IMG/VR virus record: IMGVR_UViG_3300005264_000255
Location: 1-64,000 of that record
DNA from: a virus
Length of the DNA: 64,000 nt
Strand: one strand, 5' to 3'
Shown piece after piece: positions 8,853-18,094 of this stretch. The translations under genes were made by a program, and so were the position numbers. Each line of letters starts with the position of its first letter. Within the stretch, counting starts at the first letter, position 1. The notes beneath the pieces were generated by a model, which did no database searches, was not told the DNA's origin, and saw nothing but the letters and a program-made list of their open reading frames with translations.

Positions 8853-9177
8853 GCCACTTGATAATGTGTACTCCATTAATCCTACTATTGGTATATGGTA
8901 TATTTAACTTGTTACATAAATCAATATCATCATTTAAGCTACCTACAGAATTACTAGTATAGTTTATATCATCAAGATCTGTTAACATGGTTATAAGTAT
9001 ATGATATGTAGATTTAGGATCTAGTGGTATCGTAGTTTTAATAATGTTATCATCTGTTTTATATAATCCTAAATCTCTAATATATTTAAACTCATAAAGT
9101 TCAATTAGAAATAGTGATTGTCCACATATAAAAAGTTTATTACCTGTATTTTTCTTTAAAGCCTCTATGATTATTAA
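8833..9177 (-). CDS. C-terminal continuation of the 9174-10142 gene, in the -1 frame
   Basis: This 115-codon frame looks fully coding (for example LKKNTGNKLFICGQSLFLIE) but has no ATG, GTG or TTG near its beginning and no ribosome site. It overlaps the end of the gene at 9174 and lies one base out of frame. Adding one T to the CCTTTAATA run near 9176 fuses them as ...NNMLTYLLIIIEALKKN..., ending at the TAG inside the terminator. The full product would be about 435 residues. Function unknown. Confidence 0.6.
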   Translation of the reverse strand, partial: LIIIEALKKNTGNKLFICGQSLFLIELYEFKYIRDLGLYKTDDNIIKTTIPLDPKSTYHILITMLTDLDDINYTSNSVGSLNDDIDLCNKLNIPYTNSRINGVHIIKWLCSRKP

Positions 9178-10142
9178 AGGTAAGTTAACATATTATTATG
9201 TTTACTACCATTATCAGGAACTCTGAATGTGTCATATGTAGGTATAACTGATAACGCATCCGTATAGTTTTTAGTATCGTTAATGATGGTACTATACATA
9301 TTAGAAATATCTAATTCATTCTTAGAGTTCAGAATAGGTTTAACCCTCTCAGTCCTAGGTATCCATATATCATCTAGGCTTCTATTATTAACTAATATAG
9401 GATAGTCTATTCTAACTCCTGTAGGTTTGTCTATACTAAAACTAATCTCAAAGGTTAAGGAATATTCCGTATCCTCTCTACTGATAACAATATCCTTAGG
9501 TTTGGTATTAATATTACATATACGATTAGTCTGTATACCTCTAAATACAGGTCTTCTATATGTATTTTTCTTATTACTCATATAGTCCAATTTAAAGACC
9601 GCTATAGAGTTTAAGTATGATTCTAGACTATCTATTCCCTTTAATCTTTTAATGTTCTCTAGTAGCACTAGAACGTTGTCTGGTAACATATAACTATATG
9701 GTATATCTAGTAATAATGTATAACCACTATGATTATAGTAATTTAATAGACTATTCTTTATATTTAGTAACTTTGCTTTGGATTGTGCTCTATATTTAAA
9801 TTCTATATTAATTAACGTAGATAAGTAAAGAGGACGTATCTTTAGTTTATTATCTCTATCAGCTAGTATTATTCTGTTAATAGGTTTCATAGTACTATTC
9901 TTTAAACTAAGTTCTTCATTCTCACTAACAGTTGTAATAATATCTACAGTACTACCTCCTACTGGATTATCATAAACATTATCAGGTACTGAAACACCCT
10001 CTTCGTTATACATCGATACCATGTTAAGAAACATGGTATCATCCTTAATTATTTTTTCATTAACAAATGCTACTGCAGTATTTACAGCAGGGGATATTGT
10101 TAATTGTTCTATACCGTCCAATGTAGCCAGTTTAGTAACCAT
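9174..10142 (-). CDS. probable virion structural protein, N-terminal part of a frame-broken gene
   Basis: The 322-residue product has no catalytic motif. A helical stretch (AQSKAKLLNIKNSLLNYYNH) is followed by beta-rich segments, and its place in a run of structural genes suggests a particle or baseplate protein. The stop at 9174 comes in mid-domain, followed without a gap by a coding frame shifted by -1 (8833-9177), so I read this as one gene broken by a missing base. It starts ten bases after the 10152 gene. Confidence 0.55.
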   Translation of the reverse strand: MVTKLATLDGIEQLTISPAVNTAVAFVNEKIIKDDTMFLNMVSMYNEEGVSVPDNVYDNPVGGSTVDIITTVSENEELSLKNSTMKPINRIILADRDNKLKIRPLYLSTLINIEFKYRAQSKAKLLNIKNSLLNYYNHSGYTLLLDIPYSYMLPDNVLVLLENIKRLKGIDSLESYLNSIAVFKLDYMSNKKNTYRRPVFRGIQTNRICNINTKPKDIVISREDTEYSLTFEISFSIDKPTGVRIDYPILVNNRSLDDIWIPRTERVKPILNSKNELDISNMYSTIINDTKNYTDALSVIPTYDTFRVPDNGSKHNNMLTYL

Positions 10143-10151
10143 GATAAACTC

Positions 10152-10685
10152 CTAATCCATTCTATTAATATTTTTAATATTACCAATAAAAAAACAAATA
10201 TACTTATACCCCATTACAGGATGTAATATACTTACGATATCCTTAAATTTAATTAGGCTTACTTCTGGACTGGGTTCCGACATAAGAGTTACATCATTTC
10301 TATTACCTTCAGATAAGCTATGTCTGTCTTGTTCTATCCTATTCTGAACTACCACTAGTTGGCGTATATATCTTTCACAATTAGCAGTACTGTCTACAGT
10401 AAGCTCCTCTAGTATATCTATTAGTATTTTAAAATATACTTTCTGTCTTTCTACATAAGGTTGAAAATCTGGACAACTATTAATTTTTAATATTGCGTCT
10501 CCAACTGTTTGTACATCAGCCACAGCTTCTTGACTAAAACTTAATAACACATCAATAATACCTAACCTACCTAACTTATTCTCGCATCCTTTGATGTATC
10601 TGACAACCTCATCATATGACGCATATGTCATATCCATTTTAGGTACTGCATATTCATCATCTATATTTAAATCTACTTTTATCAT
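10152..10685 (-). CDS. unknown helical protein, 177 aa
   Basis: The protein is mostly helical (LGIIDVLLSFSQEAVADVQT and RYIRQLVVVQNRIEQDRHSL) with an acidic N-terminus. No domain is recognised. AAGGAAGAATA precedes the ATG, and TTGATTAAA at 10708-10711 lies just upstream, after the terminator of the preceding gene, so this gene likely starts a transcript that continues through 9174 to the 8827 terminator. Confidence 0.6.
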   Translation of the reverse strand: MIKVDLNIDDEYAVPKMDMTYASYDEVVRYIKGCENKLGRLGIIDVLLSFSQEAVADVQTVGDAILKINSCPDFQPYVERQKVYFKILIDILEELTVDSTANCERYIRQLVVVQNRIEQDRHSLSEGNRNDVTLMSEPSPEVSLIKFKDIVSILHPVMGYKYICFFIGNIKNINRMD

Positions 10686-10707
10686 TATTCTTCCTTATTA
10701 AATTTAA

Positions 10708-10711
10708 TCAA
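10708..10711 (-). promoter_or_regulatory. TTGA-type leader element
   Basis: TTTGATTAAATTTAATAAGG on minus sits between the 10742 hairpin and the start at 10685. It is nearly the same as the element at 8814. Confidence 0.4.
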
Positions 10712-10741
10712 AAAAATAAACATTAATTATTTTAAAGTTGT

Positions 10742-10767
10742 AGTAAGGTAGGAAAACCTACCTTACT
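10742..10767 (-). terminator. hairpin terminator
   Basis: An 11-bp perfect stem (AGTAAGGTAGG and complement) has an AAAA loop on the plus strand. The stop of the acidic early gene (10763) is inside the stem. Confidence 0.65.
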
Positions 10768-11275
10768 TTCTACCTGTTATTGCTTTTACTTTTGATACAA
10801 AAACTTCATCGTTTATATCGTTAGGAACAGTCCGAAGAAATTCTATAAAATCCGCATCTCCCATATTTGGTTGTTCTCTTAGTATGTTAAGATAATCTTC
10901 TGCAACCTTAACAGTTGCCGTAGGGATAACCTCTTCATTTTTAACACTAGGTGAAATCTCAGCAGCGGCTACAGCGTTTAAGTTATAACTCTCTTTAGAA
11001 GGAATTTCCTTTTTCAGACCTGCGATCACATTAGCTACAATTATTCCTGTTAACTTATTCACCTCCATACCCACTAATTCACGTATTTCCTGACGTGTTG
11101 TTTCAGATAATTCTGAAGACTCTTCAGACTCATCCTCTCGAACTGCGTTAATGTCAACATTAATTTCAGTTACTTCTTCATCCAACACTTCCTCAACTGT
11201 AAAGTCTATCTCTTCACCACCACCATGTTGTTGTGCTATTGTCTCTACTGTTTTATTTCCTGTATTTAAACCCAT
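10763..11275 (-). CDS. acidic early-type protein, 170 aa
   Basis: The N-terminal 70 residues are strongly acidic (VEEVLDEEVTEINVDINAVR) and likely disordered. The C-terminal half is helical and ends TGRK. No domain is recognised. It has its own TATATTAC promoter at 11345 and a 70-nt leader that is repeated almost unchanged upstream of phuZ, so it is probably expressed early. AAAGGATAGGTT precedes the ATG. Acidic early proteins can mimic DNA or bind host factors, but that is speculation here. Confidence 0.65.
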   Translation of the reverse strand: MGLNTGNKTVETIAQQHGGGEEIDFTVEEVLDEEVTEINVDINAVREDESEESSELSETTRQEIRELVGMEVNKLTGIIVANVIAGLKKEIPSKESYNLNAVAAAEISPSVKNEEVIPTATVKVAEDYLNILREQPNMGDADFIEFLRTVPNDINDEVFVSKVKAITGRK

Positions 11276-11352
11276 AACCTATCCTTTGCTATTTTTCATA
11301 GTCTTTTAATTTTTAACTATAACAAGTAACTATAGTCTATATGAGTAATATA
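11276..11352 (-). promoter_or_regulatory. early-type promoter and conserved leader
   Basis: TATATTAC (11345-11352 on minus) is followed by CATATAGACTATAG, a TTATAGTTAAA block and GACTATGAAAAATAGCAAAG before the ribosome site. The block recurs at 59491-59564 and, in its 5' half, at 31300-31362, with about 85% or better identity by eye. Confidence 0.6.
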
Positions 11353-11374
11353 TAAGTATAAAAGAATAGAACAC

Positions 11375-11403
11375 CAACACTATGGCTAAATGCCATAGTG
11401 TTG
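11375..11403 (-). terminator. hairpin terminator of the 11419 gene
   Basis: A 12-bp stem (CAACACTATGGC and complement) with a five-base loop lies 15 nt beyond the stop at 11419 and just before the early promoter, separating the two units. Confidence 0.65.
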
Positions 11404-11418
11404 ATGAGAAGCATAAGC

Positions 11419-12810
11419 TTATTTTTTAACGTAGTTTTTAATAGACTCTTTGATCACATGACTAAAACGACATCTAGCAAGTTCAGCAGCTAATAATGTA
11501 TTAGCAGTAATGTTAGCTTTCGCTACAGTAGTGATTGCCTTACGTGAGAAATCATTAATACTATTAACAATCTCACCAACTTTACGTGCATCATCATTAA
11601 GATTTTTATCGAAAAGTTTCTTTTCAATTTTCTTCTCAACAGTAGCTAAGTCTTTTTCAAACTTATCAACAACTTTACTATAGCCTATTAAAGTCTTATC
11701 AATGTTCTTATTAACACCTTTAAGTTTTTCAGCAATAGATTTAGCATCAGTATACTCAAGTGGTTTTACATTTTTACCAAATTCTTTAACATCTTTCTCA
11801 GGTACAGTATAACTACCCTCTTTGATAGATACAGCAGAAAGAATACCTTTAACTAATGTACGTACAGCAGAAAGATCTTTAATATCTGAAGTAAATTTCT
11901 TAGCTGTTTTTAAAGCAGTTAATTGTGTAAGTTTTTCTTCAAGACCATCATCTTTAACACATGCAGCAATGTATTGTATTTTTCTAGGAGTTACAGCAGT
12001 GATACTAACCTTAACAGAGTCATAACCAGAAAGTTCATTTTCTGGTAGTTTATAATCTTTACCTATCTGAATAGTATCAGTAACTGAATCAAGTAACTTT
12101 GTAATGTTTGCAACTGTATCAGCTTTATTAATACTTAAAACTTTTTTACCTGCATCTTTATCACTAATAGCAGTAAGCATCGCAGTAATACTATCGCTAA
12201 TAGCAGAATCAGTCAAATCTTTACCATCAAGCATTTTTAAAGTTACTGGAGTTTCTTTAGCAAGTCTGTCCTGTACAGCTTCACCAAAATCTTTGATAGT
12301 AAGTGTAGTACGACCATCTTCTTTAGCGTCATCCAACAGTTTTATTAATGTTTCATAAGTATCTTCTTTTTTACCAAAAAGACTTTTGATGAAATTAATT
12401 GTTTTTGTAAGAAGCTCTTTAATCCAAGCCCAAATTTTAGCACTAACCTCTTTAGCTTTTTTCCAAGCAGTTTCTAATAAGTTAGAACCCTCAGCACCAT
12501 AAGTAACAGACTCTTTACCAACAGTAAAATCATCAATCATATTAGCTTGTCCAATTAACGACAAAGATGTTACTAATGTTTCTCTACCAACAGCCGTAGC
12601 TAAATCATTATCACCACTAGCGTCACTAACAGCAGTAACCATAGCAGAAGCTTTTTCGATACCAGCAGCAGCCTTCTCAAGCATGTCTAATCTATGTGAT
12701 TCAAGTGTTAACCCTTCTACAGCTGCAACAATACCTGCATACGCATCTAATGAATCTTCCATTACAGCGTTATCATATTTTCTAGACTCTAATCCTAAAT
12801 CAATTCTCAT
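11419..12810 (-). CDS. inner-head-protein-like virion protein, 463 aa
   Basis: I start at 12810 because AGGAG lies six bases upstream; a longer frame to 12849 has no ribosome site. The N-terminus (MRIDLGLESRKYDNAVMEDS) with an Ala-rich helical region resembles the repeated head and inner-body proteins of phiKZ-like phages, many of which are trimmed by a prohead protease after S/A-x-E. Candidate sites here include AVE near residue 33. A Trp/Lys-rich amphipathic segment (AKIWAWIKELLTKTINFIKS) follows. The remainder is Lys-rich helix. The 12957 gene looks like a diverged paralogue. The role (packed head protein) is inferred. Confidence 0.55.
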   Translation of the reverse strand: MRIDLGLESRKYDNAVMEDSLDAYAGIVAAVEGLTLESHRLDMLEKAAAGIEKASAMVTAVSDASGDNDLATAVGRETLVTSLSLIGQANMIDDFTVGKESVTYGAEGSNLLETAWKKAKEVSAKIWAWIKELLTKTINFIKSLFGKKEDTYETLIKLLDDAKEDGRTTLTIKDFGEAVQDRLAKETPVTLKMLDGKDLTDSAISDSITAMLTAISDKDAGKKVLSINKADTVANITKLLDSVTDTIQIGKDYKLPENELSGYDSVKVSITAVTPRKIQYIAACVKDDGLEEKLTQLTALKTAKKFTSDIKDLSAVRTLVKGILSAVSIKEGSYTVPEKDVKEFGKNVKPLEYTDAKSIAEKLKGVNKNIDKTLIGYSKVVDKFEKDLATVEKKIEKKLFDKNLNDDARKVGEIVNSINDFSRKAITTVAKANITANTLLAAELARCRFSHVIKESIKNYVKK

Positions 12811-12956
12811 TTTTATCTCCTGGATATGTTTATTTTTTTTATAAGTCATTATGACTTTTTTACATAGCGGACATCTACATCCATATAATCATTGAATAAT
12901 GATATCTAAAATTAAACTATTATTATTATATCAACTATATTACTGTAAAAGATTAT

Positions 12957-14885
12957 TTAAATTACTCTTGTTGTGTTCATCTCGGCTATTAGTCTTACAA
13001 TATCTGAGATGTTACTTCTTGACTCTACCTTAGTTACCTCTATAAAAATCTTAGCTATATTAGTATAGTTAGTACTCATCAGTGTAGCGTAGCTAGTAAG
13101 TATACCTGATAGTCTACCTAACGTTTTACTATGTGTCTTATCTTTTTTAAAGGCTTCTTTTAATTCCATAATTTCTTCAGAGAAAACTATCATGGCATCT
13201 TTATTATCATCCTGAGCTTTATCTAAAAGGTTCTTATGTGCAATAGCGTTTGTTCCAATAGAAAGTAACTTATTTCTAACAGCGAACATCATTGGTAGAA
13301 CATCTCTTTCTAAAACACCATCTTTAACAATACTTGACTTAGTTAGATACTCACCTTTAATCTTCTTATGTTCTTCTTCTAAGTAACTACTAAATAACTG
13401 ATTAACATCTATCACCTCCGTAGTATAAGCTATCTTACCAAGTACTATATCCAAGATATCTAAAAATAGGATAATTATCTCATGTGCCTCTTGAGCAAGT
13501 TTATCAAACCTATTTCTAGAAATTTTACTAATCTCCCTAGATAATTCCTTAGGTGTTAAATTCCTACCTTTAAACTCATTAAGTAAAGTAACATACTCTT
13601 GTGCAACTTTATCATATTCAGGTATATACTTTTCAATAGCTTTAACTTTTTCTTTTAACTCTTTAAGTATAACAGATGACTGTGGTACATATGCTACATA
13701 TAATTTATCCTCAGATACTGCCATAATATTAAATAAATACTTAATAGACTTATCTTTAGTTTTAGCATACATCTTATCATGGATGTATGCCTTCACAACA
13801 TCAAAGACTTCAGGCTTTAACTTACAAACATCAGTATTACCTTTAAAGAACGATAGCTCTGATTTAAAACTATCCTGAGGTTGACCATTATCTATAGTGA
13901 TATATCTTTTAGCTTCGTTTAATAGTAATGTGAAGTTAAACTCACTTATATCATCCTTTGGTCTGTCATTCTCGTTAGGATTTACTAAAGGGTCTATGAT
14001 AGTTGTATTAGGTGTTTTCATATGCTCATAAAAGAATTTAACATAATCTACTATGTTAACACGGTTATGATTGTCAATACCTCTATGAGTCATAATATCG
14101 GATAACTTATCTCTATTTAATAAATAATCCATGAGACTTAAATCTCTATAACCTCTAACCTTATTGTTATTAAGATTAGTCATTGATTCATCTATAGCTG
14201 TTATAAGCATCTTAAGACTCTCGTTAGTGAATCCTTTATCCTCAGTTATACAATCTTCTATCAAAAAGAGCATAGGTACTTTCTTAATAGAATTTACAAG
14301 CTTATCTATAATACTCGCTACCTGTGCAGTATTATTACTCTTAAAGTTTACACCTAGAGAATCTTTATTTACTACATTTTCCTTTATAGCTTCTTTTACT
14401 TTCTTTATCTCAGTTTCAATCTTAGTACTAGCCTTGTTTTCATCTTTATCAGACTTATCACTGAAGATACCTGTAATGAAGTCAATAACAGCTGTTATAA
14501 ACCTACCCATACTTTCAATAATTTTTTCTATAAGAGTTAAGATACCTGTAAAGATAGCTTCAATACCACGACCAATAGAATCAAATATGGATTCATTACC
14601 ACAAGAAACATCTATATAATAACTACGTGATTCAATACCTATTATAGACATAGAGCTAGATATACCATGATTAACTACATCAGTAACTAAAACACCATTC
14701 CCTTCTAGAATTTCAGTTACGTAATCATCTACACGCTGTAAACCAGTAAGACTTCTTTTACATTTATCTAACTCTAGTAAATCTTGTTTAAGAATACTTT
14801 GTTCATTGATAAGGTTCATCGCAGAATCAGTATAGTTAAATGATATTTTAGAATTAATCCTTTTTTTACGTTGTACAGTAAACAT
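12957..14885 (-). CDS. inner-head-protein-like virion protein, 642 aa
   Basis: The protein has an ESRSYY segment near residue 86, comparable to ESRKYD in the 11419 product, followed by an amphipathic stretch (SIGRGIEAIFTGILTLIEKI) and a long Lys/Glu-rich helical region. That order (ESR motif, amphipathic helix, helical body) is shared, so I regard them as paralogues. The start overlaps the upstream stop as TAATG and has GAGGTG as ribosome site. A packaged head or ejection role is inferred from family resemblance only. Confidence 0.5.
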   Translation of the reverse strand: MFTVQRKKRINSKISFNYTDSAMNLINEQSILKQDLLELDKCKRSLTGLQRVDDYVTEILEGNGVLVTDVVNHGISSSMSIIGIESRSYYIDVSCGNESIFDSIGRGIEAIFTGILTLIEKIIESMGRFITAVIDFITGIFSDKSDKDENKASTKIETEIKKVKEAIKENVVNKDSLGVNFKSNNTAQVASIIDKLVNSIKKVPMLFLIEDCITEDKGFTNESLKMLITAIDESMTNLNNNKVRGYRDLSLMDYLLNRDKLSDIMTHRGIDNHNRVNIVDYVKFFYEHMKTPNTTIIDPLVNPNENDRPKDDISEFNFTLLLNEAKRYITIDNGQPQDSFKSELSFFKGNTDVCKLKPEVFDVVKAYIHDKMYAKTKDKSIKYLFNIMAVSEDKLYVAYVPQSSVILKELKEKVKAIEKYIPEYDKVAQEYVTLLNEFKGRNLTPKELSREISKISRNRFDKLAQEAHEIIILFLDILDIVLGKIAYTTEVIDVNQLFSSYLEEEHKKIKGEYLTKSSIVKDGVLERDVLPMMFAVRNKLLSIGTNAIAHKNLLDKAQDDNKDAMIVFSEEIMELKEAFKKDKTHSKTLGRLSGILTSYATLMSTNYTNIAKIFIEVTKVESRSNISDIVRLIAEMNTTRVI

Positions 14886-15805
14886 TACTTCACCTCTAAA
14901 ATTTTAGTTACCTTTAGTTTTAATTTGTTAACTTTATCCTCATAGTACTTTATAGCTTTAAGATTACCACTATTAGACTTAAGCTCTAAAAGTCTTAACT
15001 CTAATAACTTAACTCTAGCTTTATGATAATCTGCTCTTAACATATCAATATCTACTAATAGTAGTCTTATATGCATTATAGGATTACCTATAAAAGAACG
15101 AGATAATTCTGAATGATGTTTATTTTCATCTTTATAATTAAAGAATCCTAAAAATCTTTTAATAGTAGCCTGTGTATAAAAATCAGATATTTTAAAAGTA
15201 TCTTTAAAGAAACCCATAATTACGTCAGTTGGAATAACAGACATCTCTTCATTACGTAGTGTTTTTATCGTTGGTATGTTACCGATAGTTTCGACAACTT
15301 TATCTAAATTACTCTTTTCAAACTCAGGTATTAATTTTACTAGTGTTAATAAGTCGTTACCCGCTTTAGCTTTAATAGAAGTATCTAACTCACTACTTTC
15401 CTCAGTATAGAATTTATCTACTATATAAGTTAGAACATCTGTAATAATCTCACTAAAGTATATACCCTCTGATAACACAGCTAATAATATCTTATTATTT
15501 AGATTATATGTACTCGTAGAAATTGTATCAGATACCTCTGATAAAACCTTCTTTTTAAGCATAGGAATTATCTTAAGATAACTTTCTTCTATCTTTATCA
15601 ATTTCTCGAAGAACTCTTTATCATCTTTTAAACATAATTGTGCAAATGGTAAACTATTAGATAAAATAGTCTGGTCACCGACTTCCTTTATCAGAGTATT
15701 CAGACTAGGAAGAATGTCACCACTTATGGTATCTTCTACACTGTCTATTAGTGTCATAATTTCATCTTGTTGTAAGATGATTGTATTAGTAAAACGTTTT
15801 CTCAT
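14885..15805 (-). CDS. probable virion structural protein, 306 aa
   Basis: This is an all-helical protein. The C-terminal segment with SFIGNPIMHIRLLLVDIDML followed by KLLELRLLELKSN resembles a conserved phiKZ-group structural protein as I remember it, but I cannot give a number. It is coupled to the 12957 gene by TAATG and follows the 15819 gene by 13 nt, so 16940-12957 is one operon. Confidence 0.55.
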   Translation of the reverse strand: MRKRFTNTIILQQDEIMTLIDSVEDTISGDILPSLNTLIKEVGDQTILSNSLPFAQLCLKDDKEFFEKLIKIEESYLKIIPMLKKKVLSEVSDTISTSTYNLNNKILLAVLSEGIYFSEIITDVLTYIVDKFYTEESSELDTSIKAKAGNDLLTLVKLIPEFEKSNLDKVVETIGNIPTIKTLRNEEMSVIPTDVIMGFFKDTFKISDFYTQATIKRFLGFFNYKDENKHHSELSRSFIGNPIMHIRLLLVDIDMLRADYHKARVKLLELRLLELKSNSGNLKAIKYYEDKVNKLKLKVTKILEVK

Positions 15806-15818
15806 AAGTTTCCTTTTC

Positions 15819-16940
15819 TTAAAATGGTTGTTTATTGTTTAACATATCTTTTAGTAATGATGTAACATCACTCTCTTTCTCTTTTTTAAGCATATTAAAG
15901 TTAAGTACACTAAAGCTAGGAATACTATCTATTAACATTGTAAGTTCTTCATTCTCCACATCTACGAAAGTAACTGAGAAAGCCATTAACAAATTAGTTA
16001 AACTATCTTTATCTTTATCTTTTAGAATATTACCTTTAATCAGTTTGTTTATTGTAGCTATAGTAGAGTTATCTAGTATATAGATATTAAAGTTCTTACT
16101 AAATGTATTCTTATTATGTATCAAATCTTTAATACCATGTACCTTATCTACTTTGTTAAGATACTTAGCAAATGTACTTTCATTAGAAACCTTTTTATCT
16201 TTATACTTTTTAACTAAATCTGTAGCAAAGATTAAATCAGATAAACCTATCATACCTGCACGATACTCATCTATTCTAGCAAATAAGGTTTTATCAGCAT
16301 TGCTATCTAACATATTGTTAATTAAAGGATGAGCATCTACATATGTTATATTAGGATATACCACTAATGGCATAGTGAACACTGCTTTGTTACCACTGGC
16401 TGTTTCAAACCCTAGTTGTAATTCATATGTATTAACGAAACTACTAACATCTTTTTGTATATAGTTATTGTTTTCTAACTTACTAGAAACTACTCTATCT
16501 ACTTTCTTAGCCTCTGTAGCAGGTAAAATACCATCTATATCTAAAAGGTCTTTAACATAATCAAAACTCTCAGTACCCTGGAAGATATCATACAACTCAC
16601 CAGCATCATCCATTAAGCTACTTTTACTAAGCTTATCTATGGCAATACTCGGTTTAATACCATACATCTCCACCATCACTCTAACAGCATTAGTAACAAT
16701 TGCTGTAAACAGAATAACCTCAGTTTTAATCATATCTCTTAAAACTGATTTATCCATATATTGTAAATTTTTGTCTATAATAATATTAGGAGTAATTATA
16801 AATTTTGATAATAGTTTTGTCATCTTTCCTGACGATGAAATATCAGGCTCTAATTGTAAAACGTTCTCTTTCTCTTCATAAATATTCTTAATGATATTAC
16901 CAATAGTAAATATGCCACTTTTTGTACCACCTAAAGCCAT
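15819..16940 (-). CDS. probable virion structural protein, 373 aa
   Basis: This is the first gene of the 16940-12957 operon, with AAGGACAGGTT before the ATG. It is a mixed helix/strand protein starting MALGGTKSGIFTIGN, with a central YPNITYVDAHPLINNML segment. I see no catalytic motif. Operon context with inner-head-like proteins supports a head or tail structural role. It is divergent from the baseplate operon at 17030. Confidence 0.5.
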   Translation of the reverse strand: MALGGTKSGIFTIGNIIKNIYEEKENVLQLEPDISSSGKMTKLLSKFIITPNIIIDKNLQYMDKSVLRDMIKTEVILFTAIVTNAVRVMVEMYGIKPSIAIDKLSKSSLMDDAGELYDIFQGTESFDYVKDLLDIDGILPATEAKKVDRVVSSKLENNNYIQKDVSSFVNTYELQLGFETASGNKAVFTMPLVVYPNITYVDAHPLINNMLDSNADKTLFARIDEYRAGMIGLSDLIFATDLVKKYKDKKVSNESTFAKYLNKVDKVHGIKDLIHNKNTFSKNFNIYILDNSTIATINKLIKGNILKDKDKDSLTNLLMAFSVTFVDVENEELTMLIDSIPSFSVLNFNMLKKEKESDVTSLLKDMLNNKQPF

Positions 16941-16998
16941 AACCTGTCCTTAAATTAAATTTATTCATTTTATTACTTTAGTATAGGTATTTTTTAAA

Positions 16999-17002
16999 TT
17001 GA
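16999..17002 (+). promoter_or_regulatory. TTGA-type leader element
   Basis: TTGAAATACTATATTTAAAAGG leads directly into the ribosome site of the gene at 17030. It lies in the 89-nt divergent gap. Confidence 0.4.
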
Positions 17003-17029
17003 AATACTATATTTAAAAGGAAAATAAAC

Positions 17030-18094
17030 ATGACAGAAAATTTAAACATCTATGACCATATTAATAATAACACTGTTGGTTTTAATGAGAAAGAAGTAGG
17101 TGACATGTTATATGGATTTAGTCATTCCGATCATATACCTTTCTTACCCTCTAATAAGGATAGAAGTGGTATTACTTTTTTTACTAAACCCCAATTAAAT
17201 CTGACTGATATGAATATAAAGAATCTTCCAGGATTATATAGATTATTAACTAAAACACAAGCCTCTATCGGTAGGTTCGTCAGAACAACCTTAGATCCAA
17301 GGTTATCATTTAACTTTAGTGATCCTCTATATCATCATGAGAAATTGAGTTCTCCTCTTGTTGATAAGTTTAATCCATTCATACCGATACTTTCTAATAC
17401 ATTATTATCACTAAGTGGTTGGCCAGACGTTACTGTACCAACATTTACATCTAGTCCAGGGTTACGTAAAGAGCAATATACTATGGTAGATGGGATTTTT
17501 GAAACCTATGATGCCTTTGATTTAACTGCTACATTTAAGAATTTCGTGAATGAACCTTTATCATTACTATTTGAAACTTGGTCCAGAGTACCGTCAGCTG
17601 TCTTTGAGGGTACTATGAATGACTATATGGATATAATGTTAGCTAATGAATTTAGTTATAATACAAGAATATATAAATTCATTATGGACGAGAGTAATAG
17701 ATTTATAACTAAGGTAGCTACTACAGGAGCATCATTCCCTAATACTGCTCCTATGGCTAGTTATTTTGATACCGATAGAAGTAAATCTTATACTGGACAG
17801 AATGAAGAACTGTCTATAACATTTAAATCTGTAGGTGCTATATATAATAGTGATTTATCGTTACTGGAGTTTAATATGGTGGCAGCATCTTATAATAGTG
17901 ATGTATATAACTTACTCATGGGTGAAGAACATAATCTAGTTAAAATAGATTATGAGGTATTATCTTTATTCAGAGGTCGAGGTTATCCTGTTATCGATTT
18001 GGAGACTAATGAATTATGTTGGTATATAAATAAAGATAGTCCTACATTAGCTAATGTAATTAAGGAATTATCTGAAAGTAAGGAAAATAAATGA
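17030..18094 (+). CDS. probable tail/baseplate structural protein, 354 aa
   Basis: The N-terminal part (HIPFLPSNKDRSGITFFTKP, then QLNLTDMNI) has the look of a conserved structural protein of phiKZ-like phages. The rest is rich in aromatic residues and short strands. It overlaps the gp6-like wedge gene by four bases (ATGA), so the two are made together, which supports a baseplate or tail location. No enzymatic residues are evident. Confidence 0.6.
   Translation: MTENLNIYDHINNNTVGFNEKEVGDMLYGFSHSDHIPFLPSNKDRSGITFFTKPQLNLTDMNIKNLPGLYRLLTKTQASIGRFVRTTLDPRLSFNFSDPLYHHEKLSSPLVDKFNPFIPILSNTLLSLSGWPDVTVPTFTSSPGLRKEQYTMVDGIFETYDAFDLTATFKNFVNEPLSLLFETWSRVPSAVFEGTMNDYMDIMLANEFSYNTRIYKFIMDESNRFITKVATTGASFPNTAPMASYFDTDRSKSYTGQNEELSITFKSVGAIYNSDLSLLEFNMVAASYNSDVYNLLMGEEHNLVKIDYEVLSLFRGRGYPVIDLETNELCWYINKDSPTLANVIKELSESKENK

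Noticed and set aside
10213-10220. TATATTAC on minus inside the 10152 gene (also 4750-4757)
   Set aside because: Internal to genes, no extended match and no gene start behind it. In such AT-rich DNA several chance octamers are expected per strand.
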